Source: Mugil cephalus
Taxonomy: Eukaryota > Chordata > Actinopteri > Mugiliformes > Mugilidae
Direction of reading: 5' to 3'
Length of the DNA: 64,000 bases
Assembly (NCBI RefSeq): GCF_022458985.1
Contig: NC_061777.1
Coordinates: 9,836,668-9,900,667 of the forward strand
The position numbers were made by a program, and so were the translations under genes. Below are positions 13,370 through 24,195 of the stretch, piece by piece. Every line of letters begins with the position of its first letter. Within the stretch, counting starts at the first letter, position 1. The notes beneath the pieces are model-generated. The model searched no databases and was not told where the DNA came from. It saw nothing but the letters and a program-made list of their open reading frames with translations.

Positions 13370-15790
13370 GAGCCCACAGGGGGCGTCAGGGAGCGCAGTC
13401 GCCCCCCCCACTGTCGCTAGTGGTTGGCTCTGTGCTCTCCCTCTTTTCTCTTTGGCATTTATTTCAAGAGGGGAGCTGCACTGCTCCTCTCACTTTATTT
13501 AGGGCTATAGTGAAGTGAGAGATGAAATGGATGAAAAAAGTGGGTTGAGGAAGGACGAGTTGAAACTGGCAGAAACAACACTGATGTTTGGGTGGAGCAC
13601 TACGAGAACGAGGTTTAGTTTTATTTGTTTCCTGTTTTGGGGGATATTTTTTTTAATTTTCATTTTCTTATTCCCTGTGCTGTAAAAAAAAACAAAAGAA
13701 ATCCTGCTTTCTCCACTGATCAAATGCACTGTTTTTAGGCTTACCACATCATCAAGGGTAGGTTCCTCAGAGCATATCAGCCTCGTGCTAAATGTATTGG
13801 TACAACAATCTTGGTATTCTAGTATTAATAGTGACCGCCTTTTTTCAAAGGTTGTTTTAAATAAGTCCGTGTTACTTAAAATTGTAGGCCGGTGTTAGTA
13901 GCTAGCAGTTGTATGTCTTGTTTGGAAAATCTGTCCAAGTGAAGTCTCTCTCTTTTTTTAATATATATATATAATTTATTTTTCGTTAAACAGTATGCAT
14001 CCCTGGTCAGATCACTGTGGGTGTTTTTGAAAAAAAAAAAAGGAGCTTGAAATCAGATCGTGTTTAAGAAGTTTTGTTAAAAATGTTTCAGTCGATACAC
14101 GGACTCTAAATGAACCATTTCCGCCTTTTATTTCTAATCTCTTGTGGGCCTTCCAGCCGGTAATACTCATTCTTGCAGCCAAGACATTTATCAGACACCA
14201 CAAATCTATTGATTGATTAAAACCATTGATTCACTCACTTAAAGGAAAGAGAGAGCTGGGAAAGCGCGCCACTTACAGTGGTTGTGTCCCTACATTAATC
14301 CTTCGTGCATCTAAGTAACAATTTTCCATTCCAAGCGTGTTTGCAACATAAGCATCAGCTCTCACTGTTAGAAATGCGGTCAGCGCAGCTAGTCATTTCT
14401 AATGGTTAGACACCAGCATGACACGATTGTTGTATTCTGTGGTGGGTGCTGAGTCGTGATAGCCAAGTATAAAAATATACAACATACCTGGGTGCAAGAG
14501 CGTATCCACCGTCTGTCTTTTCCTTTTCTGCTCGCTTGCCCCCTGTGCGAGCGTGTCTGTACCTACTGCTATTGTGCAGTATAGGCATATGAGTCACCAT
14601 GAGAAATATCACCATGTTGTGTCTTTTATAATAGCATGTGATAAAGGTGGATTTTCTGGTGCAATACATTCACGACGCTCTTGTTCTTTTTTTTTTATGT
14701 ATAATGCATTTAATTCTTTATCCTGCAACGTTTAACTTAAGACGTACATCGAAATAGCGCCCAGAAAGACAGCGGAAATATTTTTATTGCAAGATTTTAC
14801 ACATTATGCATGAAAAAAGAAAAAAGAAAATAAATAAATAAATATCACATACTACTCCAACATCCACACAGCTGATGATCAGCGTGGCATTTTCTGCAGA
14901 GAATGTATTCTGCCTGGGACGTTGTTGTCGAGTTTGGTCACATAAAGCCAAAAAAAAAATAATAATAAAACAAAAAACAGGAAACTCAGTTCTTTGGATT
15001 GGTGAATGTACTGTATGTGTCTCGTGAGTAACTGTGCCATTTCTAAAAGTCTTGCGTGAGTGACTGAGTTTCAGCTAGGGAGTCATGTTTGTATTATATG
15101 CTTCAGTGTGAAAATGGGTTCCAGTTTTAGAGTTTCACTTTTCTGTGCAGTTTCTTGTTAAAATGTTTTATATTGTGGAAAGTTTCTACATACTGTAATT
15201 GCAAATAGTACACTGCCGATAAATTGTAAATTATTTAAATAACTACTGAGAGTCATTATCAGCATTTTCTTAACTTATACCTTGAGTGAGCTACCATACC
15301 GCTCCTGTTTTTCAAATTCATTTGGTACTTTGCATTTGTGCATGAACCAAAAACTTCTACATGTATCGCTTGTTGCAAGCCAACGACAAGGTCCATGAGT
15401 TTGTGCATAATCTTTTCTATATGTTGTTAGTTTCTTCATATTGTTCTTAAGAGCATGTGTGCATCTCAGCTGAAAATGTTCCTTCCCTTTAAGACAAAAC
15501 TTTAGTTACTTTTTAAATGTTGCACTGCTACGATTCCGTGCACTTCATTAAGAAAAAAGAAAGAAAAAAAAAACACACACACAAATGAGCAGTATTAAAA
15601 ATGCTTGCAAATTGTGCTGTAAGGACATTTGTGTCTTCCCTGGTCCAAACTGTTGTCATTGCCTTTATGTTCTGATGTGAAAAGAGTCCTTTGCTGTTGT
15701 AAAACTCCAAGACATTTGTTCAAATGAAAGTGACTCTGTTCTAAGTGGATAATGGCCGAAAAATAAAGCTTCTATTCCTCCCTGAACGCC
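13370..15790 (+). other. plcxd3 3' untranslated region with probable poly(A) signal
   Basis: No coding frame follows the TGA. The AT-rich sequence continues to AATAAA at 15762-15767, a plausible cleavage signal about 2.4 kb past the stop. Earlier AATAAA-like motifs near 14830 may give shorter transcripts. The end point is inferred, not observed. Confidence 0.5.
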
Positions 15791-18683
15791 TTCTGCTTGA
15801 TTGAAAACACAATTATTGTAGCTGTTCTAATAAAATAGTAAATTTATGCAATCTGAAAATGACAGTCCTTTAGATCTAATGTATGTAACGTGGTTTTTAT
15901 TTTAGATTTTTAATCTAGCGCCTAGATGTTTCATGCCCTATCTTCGCTGAATGGCATCCTAAAATCATTCCGTTTCCAGGGTGATGAGGATAGAGGTGGG
16001 TGGGCAGCGGCACCCGGTGTGACCTTCCTGAGACTGTTTCGTAATTCAGCATCTGTCGTTCTGCAGCCAGGTGTTGCTCATGAGGCTGTAACCAATACGA
16101 CTGCGGTGAAAAGTGGCTGCTGTTGGTGCTTTTTTTTAGTGCGTGCATCTTAATTTCCAGCACCTTCTGGGTCTTCACGTGAGCCCTCCTGACCTTCTGT
16201 GCGTTCCGGTCATGTGACGTAACGTTGTAACGTTGTTTGAGTGGTCGATATCTCATTAATGCTGATCCTCACTTACATTGACACATGTTAATTGAGTTAG
16301 CAAGCTCGCTGTTATCAGTAGCCAGTGACATTCTTCTCTGGAAGCTGCTCAGTACAATAGCACCGTCAGTTGTGACCGCAGCCCAGATGAATAAATATTA
16401 AGCGCTTTCATTGCGAACAAAAAGGTATAATGTGGATGAGGATACTTAAAATGTTCTTGTTGTGTGTTTTTATTATTTATTTTTTTACTTTTATGTTGAA
16501 TATTGAGGGGCCAAAGGTGCTGCATTACATAACTAATAACAGAGAGGGGAGAAATTCACAAAAAAAAGTTACAAATATAAAGTACATCCTTGGATTTTTA
16601 TTGAAAGAGTCATTTGCTGAAGAAAAGGAAAAAGATGCTAATGTGCCCGGGAGCAACGTGCGCATGTTCGAGTCTGCCTGTCTCTCTGTCACACACACAC
16701 AGGAGAGCACACAGATGAAGAGGAGGTAGAGGTGTGGGAGGTAGAGATGGATGGTGGCATTCAGACAGTTTAAAGAGGGGCAGAAGCGAGAGGCACAGTT
16801 TCAGAAAAGTTTGGAGTGTGCGGAGGAGGGAGAGTAATTTCATCAGCCACTCCTGTGTCTAGTTATGAAGGTGCATCGGTAGAGGACGACAACTGGTCTG
16901 CACGACACCACACAGAGACAGATGCAAGTCCGCCATACATCCATACAGCTCTAGCGTTATCGCCTTTAAGATAAAACTAAACAAATTGAGGCTGAGGATA
17001 TAAAGTTAACTGTGAAGATGAAGAAGACAAAGAGAGAGGCAGAGTGGAGCCACTGTGGGAGGACCATAGGTCACAAGTTGCCACTGGTGGATTATGACCT
17101 TTCTAGTCACAAACATCTCCCATTTGGAGACTCTGGTTTGTAGGTCTAGTCCTTCAGCAGTACTGCTGAATTGTGTCGTACCGATTTTGGCAATCCCATT
17201 TTAGTCAGTGCTAGACTTACGGAAGCGCTTTTTGTTTCAATCCAGTTTAACAGTACCACAAATTACATCCTCCAAAATAGTCAAACAGCCGAATGACCAC
17301 CTCATTAAGAGGGATTTAGTGCAAGACTGCTATACTAGAATGCATTTTCATTAGTGTACTCAATGACCTCTCAACTGAGTGCTTCAAAATTATATATCTT
17401 GACTTACATTGATCAGGCATAATATTATGACCACCTTTCTAATATTGTGTAGGTCTACCTTGTGCCTCCACAACAGTTCTGGCTCATCAGAGAATGGACG
17501 TGGACCTCCTGAGGGTGTCCTGTGGCGTACAACACAATGTTTTTAATGGGGGCTTTTGGGTCCTATGGGTTGAAGGTAGGGGCCTCTGTGGATCAGACGT
17601 GTTCCACTGCATCCAACAGATACTCGATCAGTTTGGGATCTAGTGAATACGGAGATCAGGTCAACACCTTGTGCTGTTTTCATGTTTTTTGAGTTGTTCC
17701 TAAACTGTTTTTGTGCCTGTGTCAGGCTGCATCCATTATATTGTCACAAGATTGTCAATGTTATTAATTTCTCCTGGCAGTGGTTTTAATGTTGGCTCCT
17801 TATATGTGATATAATTCCCACCCTTTTGGGCGTGTATCCCTGCATTAGAAGCTTTTAAGTAATTTCCCACAGGAAACACAGGCAATCCTCTATTCAGCAA
17901 AACGTAGTTTACACCCATTTAATTGAGTTTCAGCTCCGAGTGTTTATCTGTTCAGCTGGAATTGCGAGAGTCACCACACAAAGAACTAGAGGGTGTCGTG
18001 TCCTGTCTGCAGAGGTTTCTGAATTAACCAGTAGTTCACTATAAGGTCAAAAAGAAGTGAGATTAGTCTTAGATAAATAAAACAAAAATCCATTCAATTT
18101 AAAGTTCTCGTAAATCATCTCACGGAACGATGCTGTCACGGCATAACATGCTGGATTTCAAAACACAGTTCACACATGCACCGGGAGATGAAAACGCAAA
18201 CGTCACACGTTCATTGACTGATGCTCTCTGTGTCTGAGGAGACGTCATTTGCTGGCAGACAAAACTTCCAGGGCAGATGGCGGTCAAAGATGGCCTCCCG
18301 AACATCATGAGACGCACAGAGGCAGAACTAATGGAGGGCATGGTCTGGTGGCCCGTTGTCTGAGCCAACTGTTTTTTTAGCCCGTGGTGCTGGGACTTGG
18401 CTTGCTGCTGTACAGCTGTACAGTAGCTGAGTCATTTAGCATTGAGAAGCCATTTCAGAAATACGGGAAATCACTTTCACACCCATTACCATAGTCTATG
18501 CAGAATATATGCATGACTCAACGTATCATGACCAAAGGTGACATAGCGATGATGGTTTATTGTTTATGAAAAATGTTGCATGAATTTAATAAAATTGCTG
18601 CACATGGAAAATGACTAAAAGTGTTCCTTTTTCTCTGTGAATGAAGGTCAGAGATTGTGGGCGCAAATTGTGCTTGTGCTTGA
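15791..18683. other. Intergenic region between plcxd3 and the c7 upstream duplication
   Basis: No gene-like frame was recognised. It contains a common fish repeat at 17409-17735 and short simple-sequence tracts. The rest looks unique and non-coding. Confidence 0.55.
17409..17735 (+). repeat. Dispersed fish repeat with a terminus reading ATAATATTATGACCACC
   Basis: The start GATCAGGCATAATATTATGACCACC and the following text (TCTAATATTGTGTAGGTC, then a block about a 'gggtcctatgggttgaag' segment) match a widespread teleost repeat. Parts of the same family recur at 20815-21015, 23630-23830 and 42745-42856 in this window. No coding frame is preserved. Confidence 0.6.
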
Positions 18684-19030
18684 AATCTCCTAATAATTTT
18701 TGCTTTTACATTTTTTTACTTTTTTTTTTTAACATTTCTCTGCTACAGCACTTCTAAATGTAGCCTTATTTCCAAACAGCTACTGAAATTATATTCTGTC
18801 TTTGACAGCTCATCTGTACATTAATTTGACATCCTAAATTTGTAGGCAGGACAAAACTGTCTCATGGTTATTTCTAGAAATGTCTGGCGGCAGGAATCAA
18901 TGCTCACTAACACAAGCTCGCCTCCCCCTACGGCTGCTAAGGCATATTTCAGTGCAACACTCAATATTCCCTCTGAGGCTGCCAGTATATGATGGATGTG
19001 CACAGTATGTCCAGACTGTCCATGACAGCG

Positions 19031-19033
<3 letters not shown>

Positions 19034-19072
<39 letters not shown>
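19034..19072. repeat. (TA)n microsatellite, duplication copy 1
   Basis: About 19 uninterrupted AT/TA units. The copy-2 counterpart at 21862-21890 is about 14 bp shorter. It is the main length difference between the two duplicate units. Confidence 0.9.
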
Positions 19073-19075
<3 letters not shown>

Positions 19076-19689
19076 GATTAGAGAGAGAAATACAGATGTG
19101 TGGGAACACCTTCTCATTAAATAGCAGTTCTCAAGTTTGGCTCCAAGAGATGTCTCCCTTAAGCTAGATCACCCAGCCTCTCTATCTCCATGTCTATCGC
19201 TCTCTCTGCATGAGGAAACATCAGGAAAACCATTATTTGAAATGGCCTGAACCGAACTCAGGCTCAACCTTCGGCAATGTCCAAATAGATCTTTTGTCAC
19301 TAGGAGGCCGTGTGGTGGTTTTCTTCAAATATAATAAATCAAATAATATCACTTGGAAATATTCACAAATTGGCCCAGCCTTGAATCACATTTCAACCAC
19401 GAACAGGAAACGGTTCAAACGTCTCTGTTGCCCTCCAGTGTTTGCAAGGCTAAATCACATCTGTAGTTAGTGAGCAGAACATGCACGCCTTCAGCTGCAG
19501 CACCTCAAAACATGTTAACAACAAAACGAAGACGTGCAAGAATAATGTGTCACTGAAAATGACTGAAGTGGTGCATTGTACAGAAATAGCATCCGGTGAT
19601 TTATTGATGAGACAATGTTATTGTATGTACGTATACTCTCACATTCTTGTGATCTTATTTAAAATAAAATATATATAATCAGATCACAG

Positions 19690-19895
19690 TGGCTCCATGT
19701 TAAGCACTGATGCCTCCCAGCATGAAGGTCTGGGTTCAGGTCTGGGTTCGGGTCCGGGTTCGGGTCCCACTCAGGCCTTTCTGGGTGGAGTTGCATGTTC
19801 TCCCTGTGTCTGCGTGGGTTTACTCTGGCTTCCTCCAAAGACATGCTGGTTACGTTAATTGGTGATTCTAAATTGACCCTTGGTGTGAGTGTGAG
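19690..19895 (+). repeat. tRNA-derived SINE-type repeat (in copy 1)
   Basis: It has a tRNA-like promoter arrangement: GTTAAGCACTGATGCCTCCC (A-box side) followed by GGTTCGGGTCC (B-box-like, with a short internal tandem of GGTTCGGGTC). Then comes the family core GCATGTTCTCCCTGTGTCTG and ATTGGTGATTCTAAATTG. The same family occurs at 8403, 22505, and 58449/59405. Confidence 0.6.
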
Positions 19896-20814
19896 ATAGT
19901 TTTGACATTTCCTGGGCTTATTCCTGAAGTGAGAGGCAAAATGTACCCTGAGCTTTGTGACTACAAGCATCGGTAACAACATCAGCAATGGCTGTATACA
20001 ATTTAATGGTCACTAGGGCTGTCAAAATCGTTGGCATCTTAGATTAATCCATCATCATGATTAATCTGATTAAAACGTTTAAAGCACTTAACCCATCTGC
20101 AGCGTAAAGTGACACTCCTGCAACCACTGTTCAGTGTGAATAAGAAGCGGTCAGATATCGTCTGTCTTAGTAGCTGCTGAAAGAGGAGGAACAGGGTCAC
20201 ATTAATGAGGAGAAATATTCCTTTCCTGAGACTATTGGCTCATGCAAAATGACACGTGATTAATACATATTAAAAATGAATTCATTTAATCGTGATTAAT
20301 CAGAATTAATCCACAGCAACCCCGTGATTAATCTGATTAAAAAAATATCGAAGAAAGAACGACTTTGTGCACTTTGGGCAGGTTAAAACTTACATTTAAC
20401 ATAATGGGACTCGGCTATAAAATGTACAAGAGAGATGAAGTATTAGAAGAAGTGCAAGGAATGTCTGGACTGGACTGAAAAGAGAGAGGGGTGAAAAGGT
20501 CAATGCATGTTCCTGCAGAGTTGGCTTTTATCACTTAAGAGGAGCCTGGCTGTGCACTCAAGTGTTGGCTAATCTCTACGTTAAGAGTTCAAATACTATA
20601 AAAATATAATACTAAATAAATATAATACTATATAAGTACTATAAATACAGTTTGAGCTGAGACGCATAGAATAGAAAATGTACAGGACAGATTCAAGGAC
20701 ATGTATCAATGATTGAGTCTATTTAATATAAACAGCTGATTAAAACTATTATCTGGGATGCAAATCCTTTAAACCATTAGAACATGTAGACATGCGTGAA
20801 CATGTGCCTAAGTT

Positions 20815-21015
20815 ACACCAATCAGTCACAATATTAAAACCACCTGGCATTCGTGTGGATGTTACTTATACATCTATTGTACCACCCAACACAAAGTGTT
20901 GACCTGGCTTCCAAATTCCTAGATCTTAAACTGATCAAGTGTCTGTGGTATGCACCGGTACAAGCCTGATCAAGAGAGGACCCTCCCCTCAACCCATAGG
21001 ACCCAAAGACCCCCA
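20815..21015 (-). repeat. Fragment of the ATAATATTATGACCACC repeat family (copy 1)
   Basis: It starts CCAATCAGTCACAATATTAA and includes CCTCAACCCATAGGACCC, the reverse complement of the GGGTCCTATGGGTTGAAG segment in the copy at 17409. The mid-part of the element is missing. Confidence 0.55.
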
Positions 21016-21322
21016 CTAACAACAATTCATTAATTCATTTGTGCAGATATCCGCTACAATTCACACCTGTTTTTCTTTTTTCCTGCACTGTCGAGTTTCT
21101 GCCATGAGAAAGGTCAGAATCATAGTTTTTTTTTTCTTTTGTATTTCAGCGTGTGTTACTGGAACTTGTTGGCAAGAGCTGCTGCACAAATATTTTCCTC
21201 CCTTCTCCAGACCATGTACACAGAGAGAAGTTCTTCACACGAACACACACACCAGCCCTTTTCTCAGGAAACCAGATGAGACGTCCCAACACTTTTACTC
21301 CCCCACATGAACGGAATGTAAC

Positions 21323-21329
21323 ATAAATA
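21323..21329 (+). promoter_or_regulatory. TATA-like box of the duplicated (upstream) c7 promoter
   Basis: ATAAATA lies 53 bp before the ATG of the duplicated first exon at 21382. It is identical in sequence and spacing to the copy-2 element, so this upstream promoter may also be active. Confidence 0.45.
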
Positions 21330-21381
21330 CCCGGCGTCCAAACCCGCTTGCAGTTCTTCTGTTTGCAGCTCGTCACTCACC

Positions 21382-21387
21382 ATGAAG
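21382..21387 (+). other. Duplicated first coding exon of c7 (upstream copy)
   Basis: ATGAAG followed by GCAAGT, preceded by the same leader as the exon at 24196. If used, it could splice over copy 2 straight to exon 2 at 24448 and give the same protein. It would be an alternative promoter rather than a new gene. It may also be an assembly duplicate. Confidence 0.6.
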
Positions 21388-21859
21388 GCAAGTAGAATTT
21401 GCACGCTATAGCAGAAATAATGCCAATTTCATACAAATGCAAAACATATGTGATCCTGCATGAAGGGATATTGGATTTCAGCGAGAAAGTACTTTTAAAG
21501 TACTCTTCTCTTCAATCTCCTAATAATTTTTGCTTTTACATTTTTTTACTTTTTTTTTTTAACATTTCTCTGCTACAGCACTTCTAAATGTAGCCTTATT
21601 TCCAAACAGCTACTGAAATTATATTCTGTCTTTGACAGCTCATCTGTACATTAATTTGACATCCTAAATTTGTAGGCAGGACAAAACTGTCTCATGGTTA
21701 TTTCTAGAAATGTCTGGCGGCAGGAATCAATGCTCACTAACACAAGCTCGCCTCCCCTACGGCTGCTAAGGCATATTTCAGTGCAACACTCAATATTCCC
21801 TCTGAGGCTGCCAGTATATGATGGATGTGCACAGTATGTCCAGACTGTCCATGACAGCG

Positions 21860-21861
<2 letters not shown>

Positions 21862-21890
<29 letters not shown>
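21862..21890. repeat. (TA)n microsatellite, duplication copy 2
   Basis: Shorter counterpart of the tract at 19034-19072. It also lacks the TAC that follows the longer tract. Confidence 0.9.
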
Positions 21891-21893
<3 letters not shown>

Positions 21894-22504
21894 TAGAGAG
21901 AGAAATACAGATGTGTGGGAACACCTTCTCATTAAATAGCAGTTCTCAAGTTTGGCTCCAAGAGATGTCTCCCTTAAGCTAGATCACCCAGCCTCTCTAT
22001 CTCCATGTCTATCGCTCTCTCTGCATGAGGAAACATCAGGAAAACCATTATTTGAAATGGCCTGAACCGAACTCAGGCTCAACCTTCGGCAATGTCCAAA
22101 TAGATCTTTTGTCACTAGGAGGCCGTGTGGTGGTTTTCTTCAAATATAATAAATCAAATAATATCACTTGGAAATATTCACAAATTGGCCCAGCCTTGAA
22201 TCACATTTCAACCACGAACAGGAAACGGTTCAAACGTCTCTGTTGCCCTCCAGTGTTTGCAAGGCTAAATCACATCTGTAGTTAGTGAGCAGAACATGCA
22301 CGCCTTCAGCTGCAGCACCTCAAAACATGTTAACAACAAAACGAAGACGTGCAAGAATAATGTGTCACTGAAAATGACTGAAGTGGTGCATTGTACAGAA
22401 ATAGCATCCGGTGATTTATTGATGAGACAATGTTATTGTATGTACGTATACTCTCACATTCTTGTGATCTTATTTAAAATAAAATATATATAATCAGATC
22501 ACAG

Positions 22505-22710
22505 TGGCTCCATGTTAAGCACTGATGCCTCCCAGCATGAAGGTCTGGGTTCAGGTCTGGGTTCGGGTCCGGGTTCGGGTCCCACTCAGGCCTTTCTGGG
22601 TGGAGTTGCATGTTCTCCCTGTGTCTGCGTGGGTTTACTCTGGCTTCCTCCAAAGACATGCTGGTTACGTTAATTGGTGATTCTAAATTGACCCTTGGTG
22701 TGAGTGTGAG
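22505..22710 (+). repeat. tRNA-derived SINE-type repeat (in copy 2)
   Basis: Duplicate of the copy at 19690, carried along by the segmental duplication rather than by independent insertion. Confidence 0.6.
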
Positions 22711-23629
22711 ATAGTTTTGACATTTCCTGGGCTTATTCCTGAAGTGAGAGGCAAAATGTACCCTGAGCTTTGTGACTACAAGCATCGGTAACAACATCAG
22801 CAATGGCTGTATACAATTTAATGGTCACTAGGGCTGTCAAAATCGTTGGCATCTTAGATTAATCCATCATCATGATTAATCTGATTAAAACGTTTAAAGC
22901 ACTTAACCCATCTGCAGCGTAAAGTGACACTCCTGCAACCACTGTTCAGTGTGAATAAGAAGCGGTCAGATATCGTCTGTCTTAGTAGCTGCTGAAAGAG
23001 GAGGAACAGGGTCACATTAATGAGGAGAAATATTCCTTTCCTGAGACTATTGGCTCATGCAAAATGACACGTGATTAATACATATTAAAAATGAATTCAT
23101 TTAATCGTGATTAATCAGAATTAATCCACAGCAACCCCGTGATTAATCTGATTAAAAAAATATCGAAGAAAGAACGACTTTGTGCACTTTGGGCAGGTTA
23201 AAACTTACATTTAACATAATGGGACTCGGCTATAAAATGTACAAGAGAGATGAAGTATTAGAAGAAGTGCAAGGAATGTCTGGACTGGACTGAAAAGAGA
23301 GAGGGGTGAAAAGGTCAATGCATGTTCCTGCAGAGTTGGCTTTTATCACTTAAGAGGAGCCTGGCTGTGCACTCAAGTGTTGGCTAATCTCTACGTTAAG
23401 AGTTCAAATACTATAAAAATATAATACTAAATAAATATAATACTATATAAGTACTATAAATACAGTTTGAGCTGAGACGCATAGAATAGAAAATGTACAG
23501 GACAGATTCAAGGACATGTATCAATGATTGAGTCTATTTAATATAAACAGCTGATTAAAACTATTATCTGGGATGCAAATCCTTTAAACCATTAGAACAT
23601 GTAGACATGCGTGAACATGTGCCTAAGTT

Positions 23630-23830
23630 ACACCAATCAGTCACAATATTAAAACCACCTGGCATTCGTGTGGATGTTACTTATACATCTATTGTACCAC
23701 CCAACACAAAGTGTTGACCTGGCTTCCAAATTCCTAGATCTTAAACTGATCAAGTGTCTGTGGTATGCACCGGTACAAGCCTGATCAAGAGAGGACCCTC
23801 CCCTCAACCCATAGGACCCAAAGACCCCCA
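23630..23830 (-). repeat. Fragment of the ATAATATTATGACCACC repeat family (copy 2)
   Basis: Duplicate of the 20815-21015 fragment inside the second 2.8-kb unit. Confidence 0.55.
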
Positions 23831-24136
23831 CTAACAACAATTCATTAATTCATTTGTGCAGATATCACTACAATTCACACCTGTTTTTCTTTTTTCCTGC
23901 ACTGTCGAGTTTCTGCCATGAGAAAGGTCAGAATCATAGTTTTTTTTTTCTTTTGTATTTCAGCGTGTGTTACTGGAACTTGTTGGCAAGAGCTGCTGCA
24001 CAAATATTTTCCTCCCTTCTCCAGACCATGTACACAGAGAGAAGTTCTTCACACGAACACACACACCAGCCCTTTTCTCAGGAAACCAGATGAGACGTCC
24101 CAACACTTTTACTCCCCCACATGAACGGAATGTAAC

Positions 24137-24143
24137 ATAAATA
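24137..24143 (+). promoter_or_regulatory. TATA-like box of the proximal c7 promoter
   Basis: ATAAATA within ACATAAATACCCGG, 53 bp before the c7 ATG, at a suitable distance for a transcription start near 24168. The 5' leader is short. No further factor sites are claimed. Confidence 0.5.
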
Positions 24144-24195
24144 CCCGGCGTCCAAACCCGCTTGCAGTTCTTCTGTTTGCAGCTCGTCACTCACC

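Larger units (their letters stand above)
18684..21499. repeat. Tandem 2.8-kb duplication, copy 1 (duplicates c7 promoter and first exon)
   Basis: This block is repeated almost exactly at 21514-24313. Matching landmarks sit 2830 bp apart before the (TA)n tract and 2815 or 2814 bp apart after it. The differences I found are one C in a C-run near 18923, the length of the (TA)n tract, and a 2-3 base change near 21053. The unit contains a (TA)n tract, a SINE-type repeat, a piece of the 17409 repeat family, and at its right end a TATA-like box and the ATGAAG first coding exon of c7. Confidence 0.95.

Noticed and set aside
19659..19988. 109-residue minus-strand frame repeated at 22474
   Set aside because: It reads through a SINE-type repeat (with Asp-Pro-Asn-Pro repeats from GGTTCGGGTC) and is duplicated only with the 2.8-kb unit.
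21382..21387. Second c7 gene starting in duplication copy 1
   Set aside because: Only the promoter and first exon are duplicated; no further c7 exons follow before copy 2.
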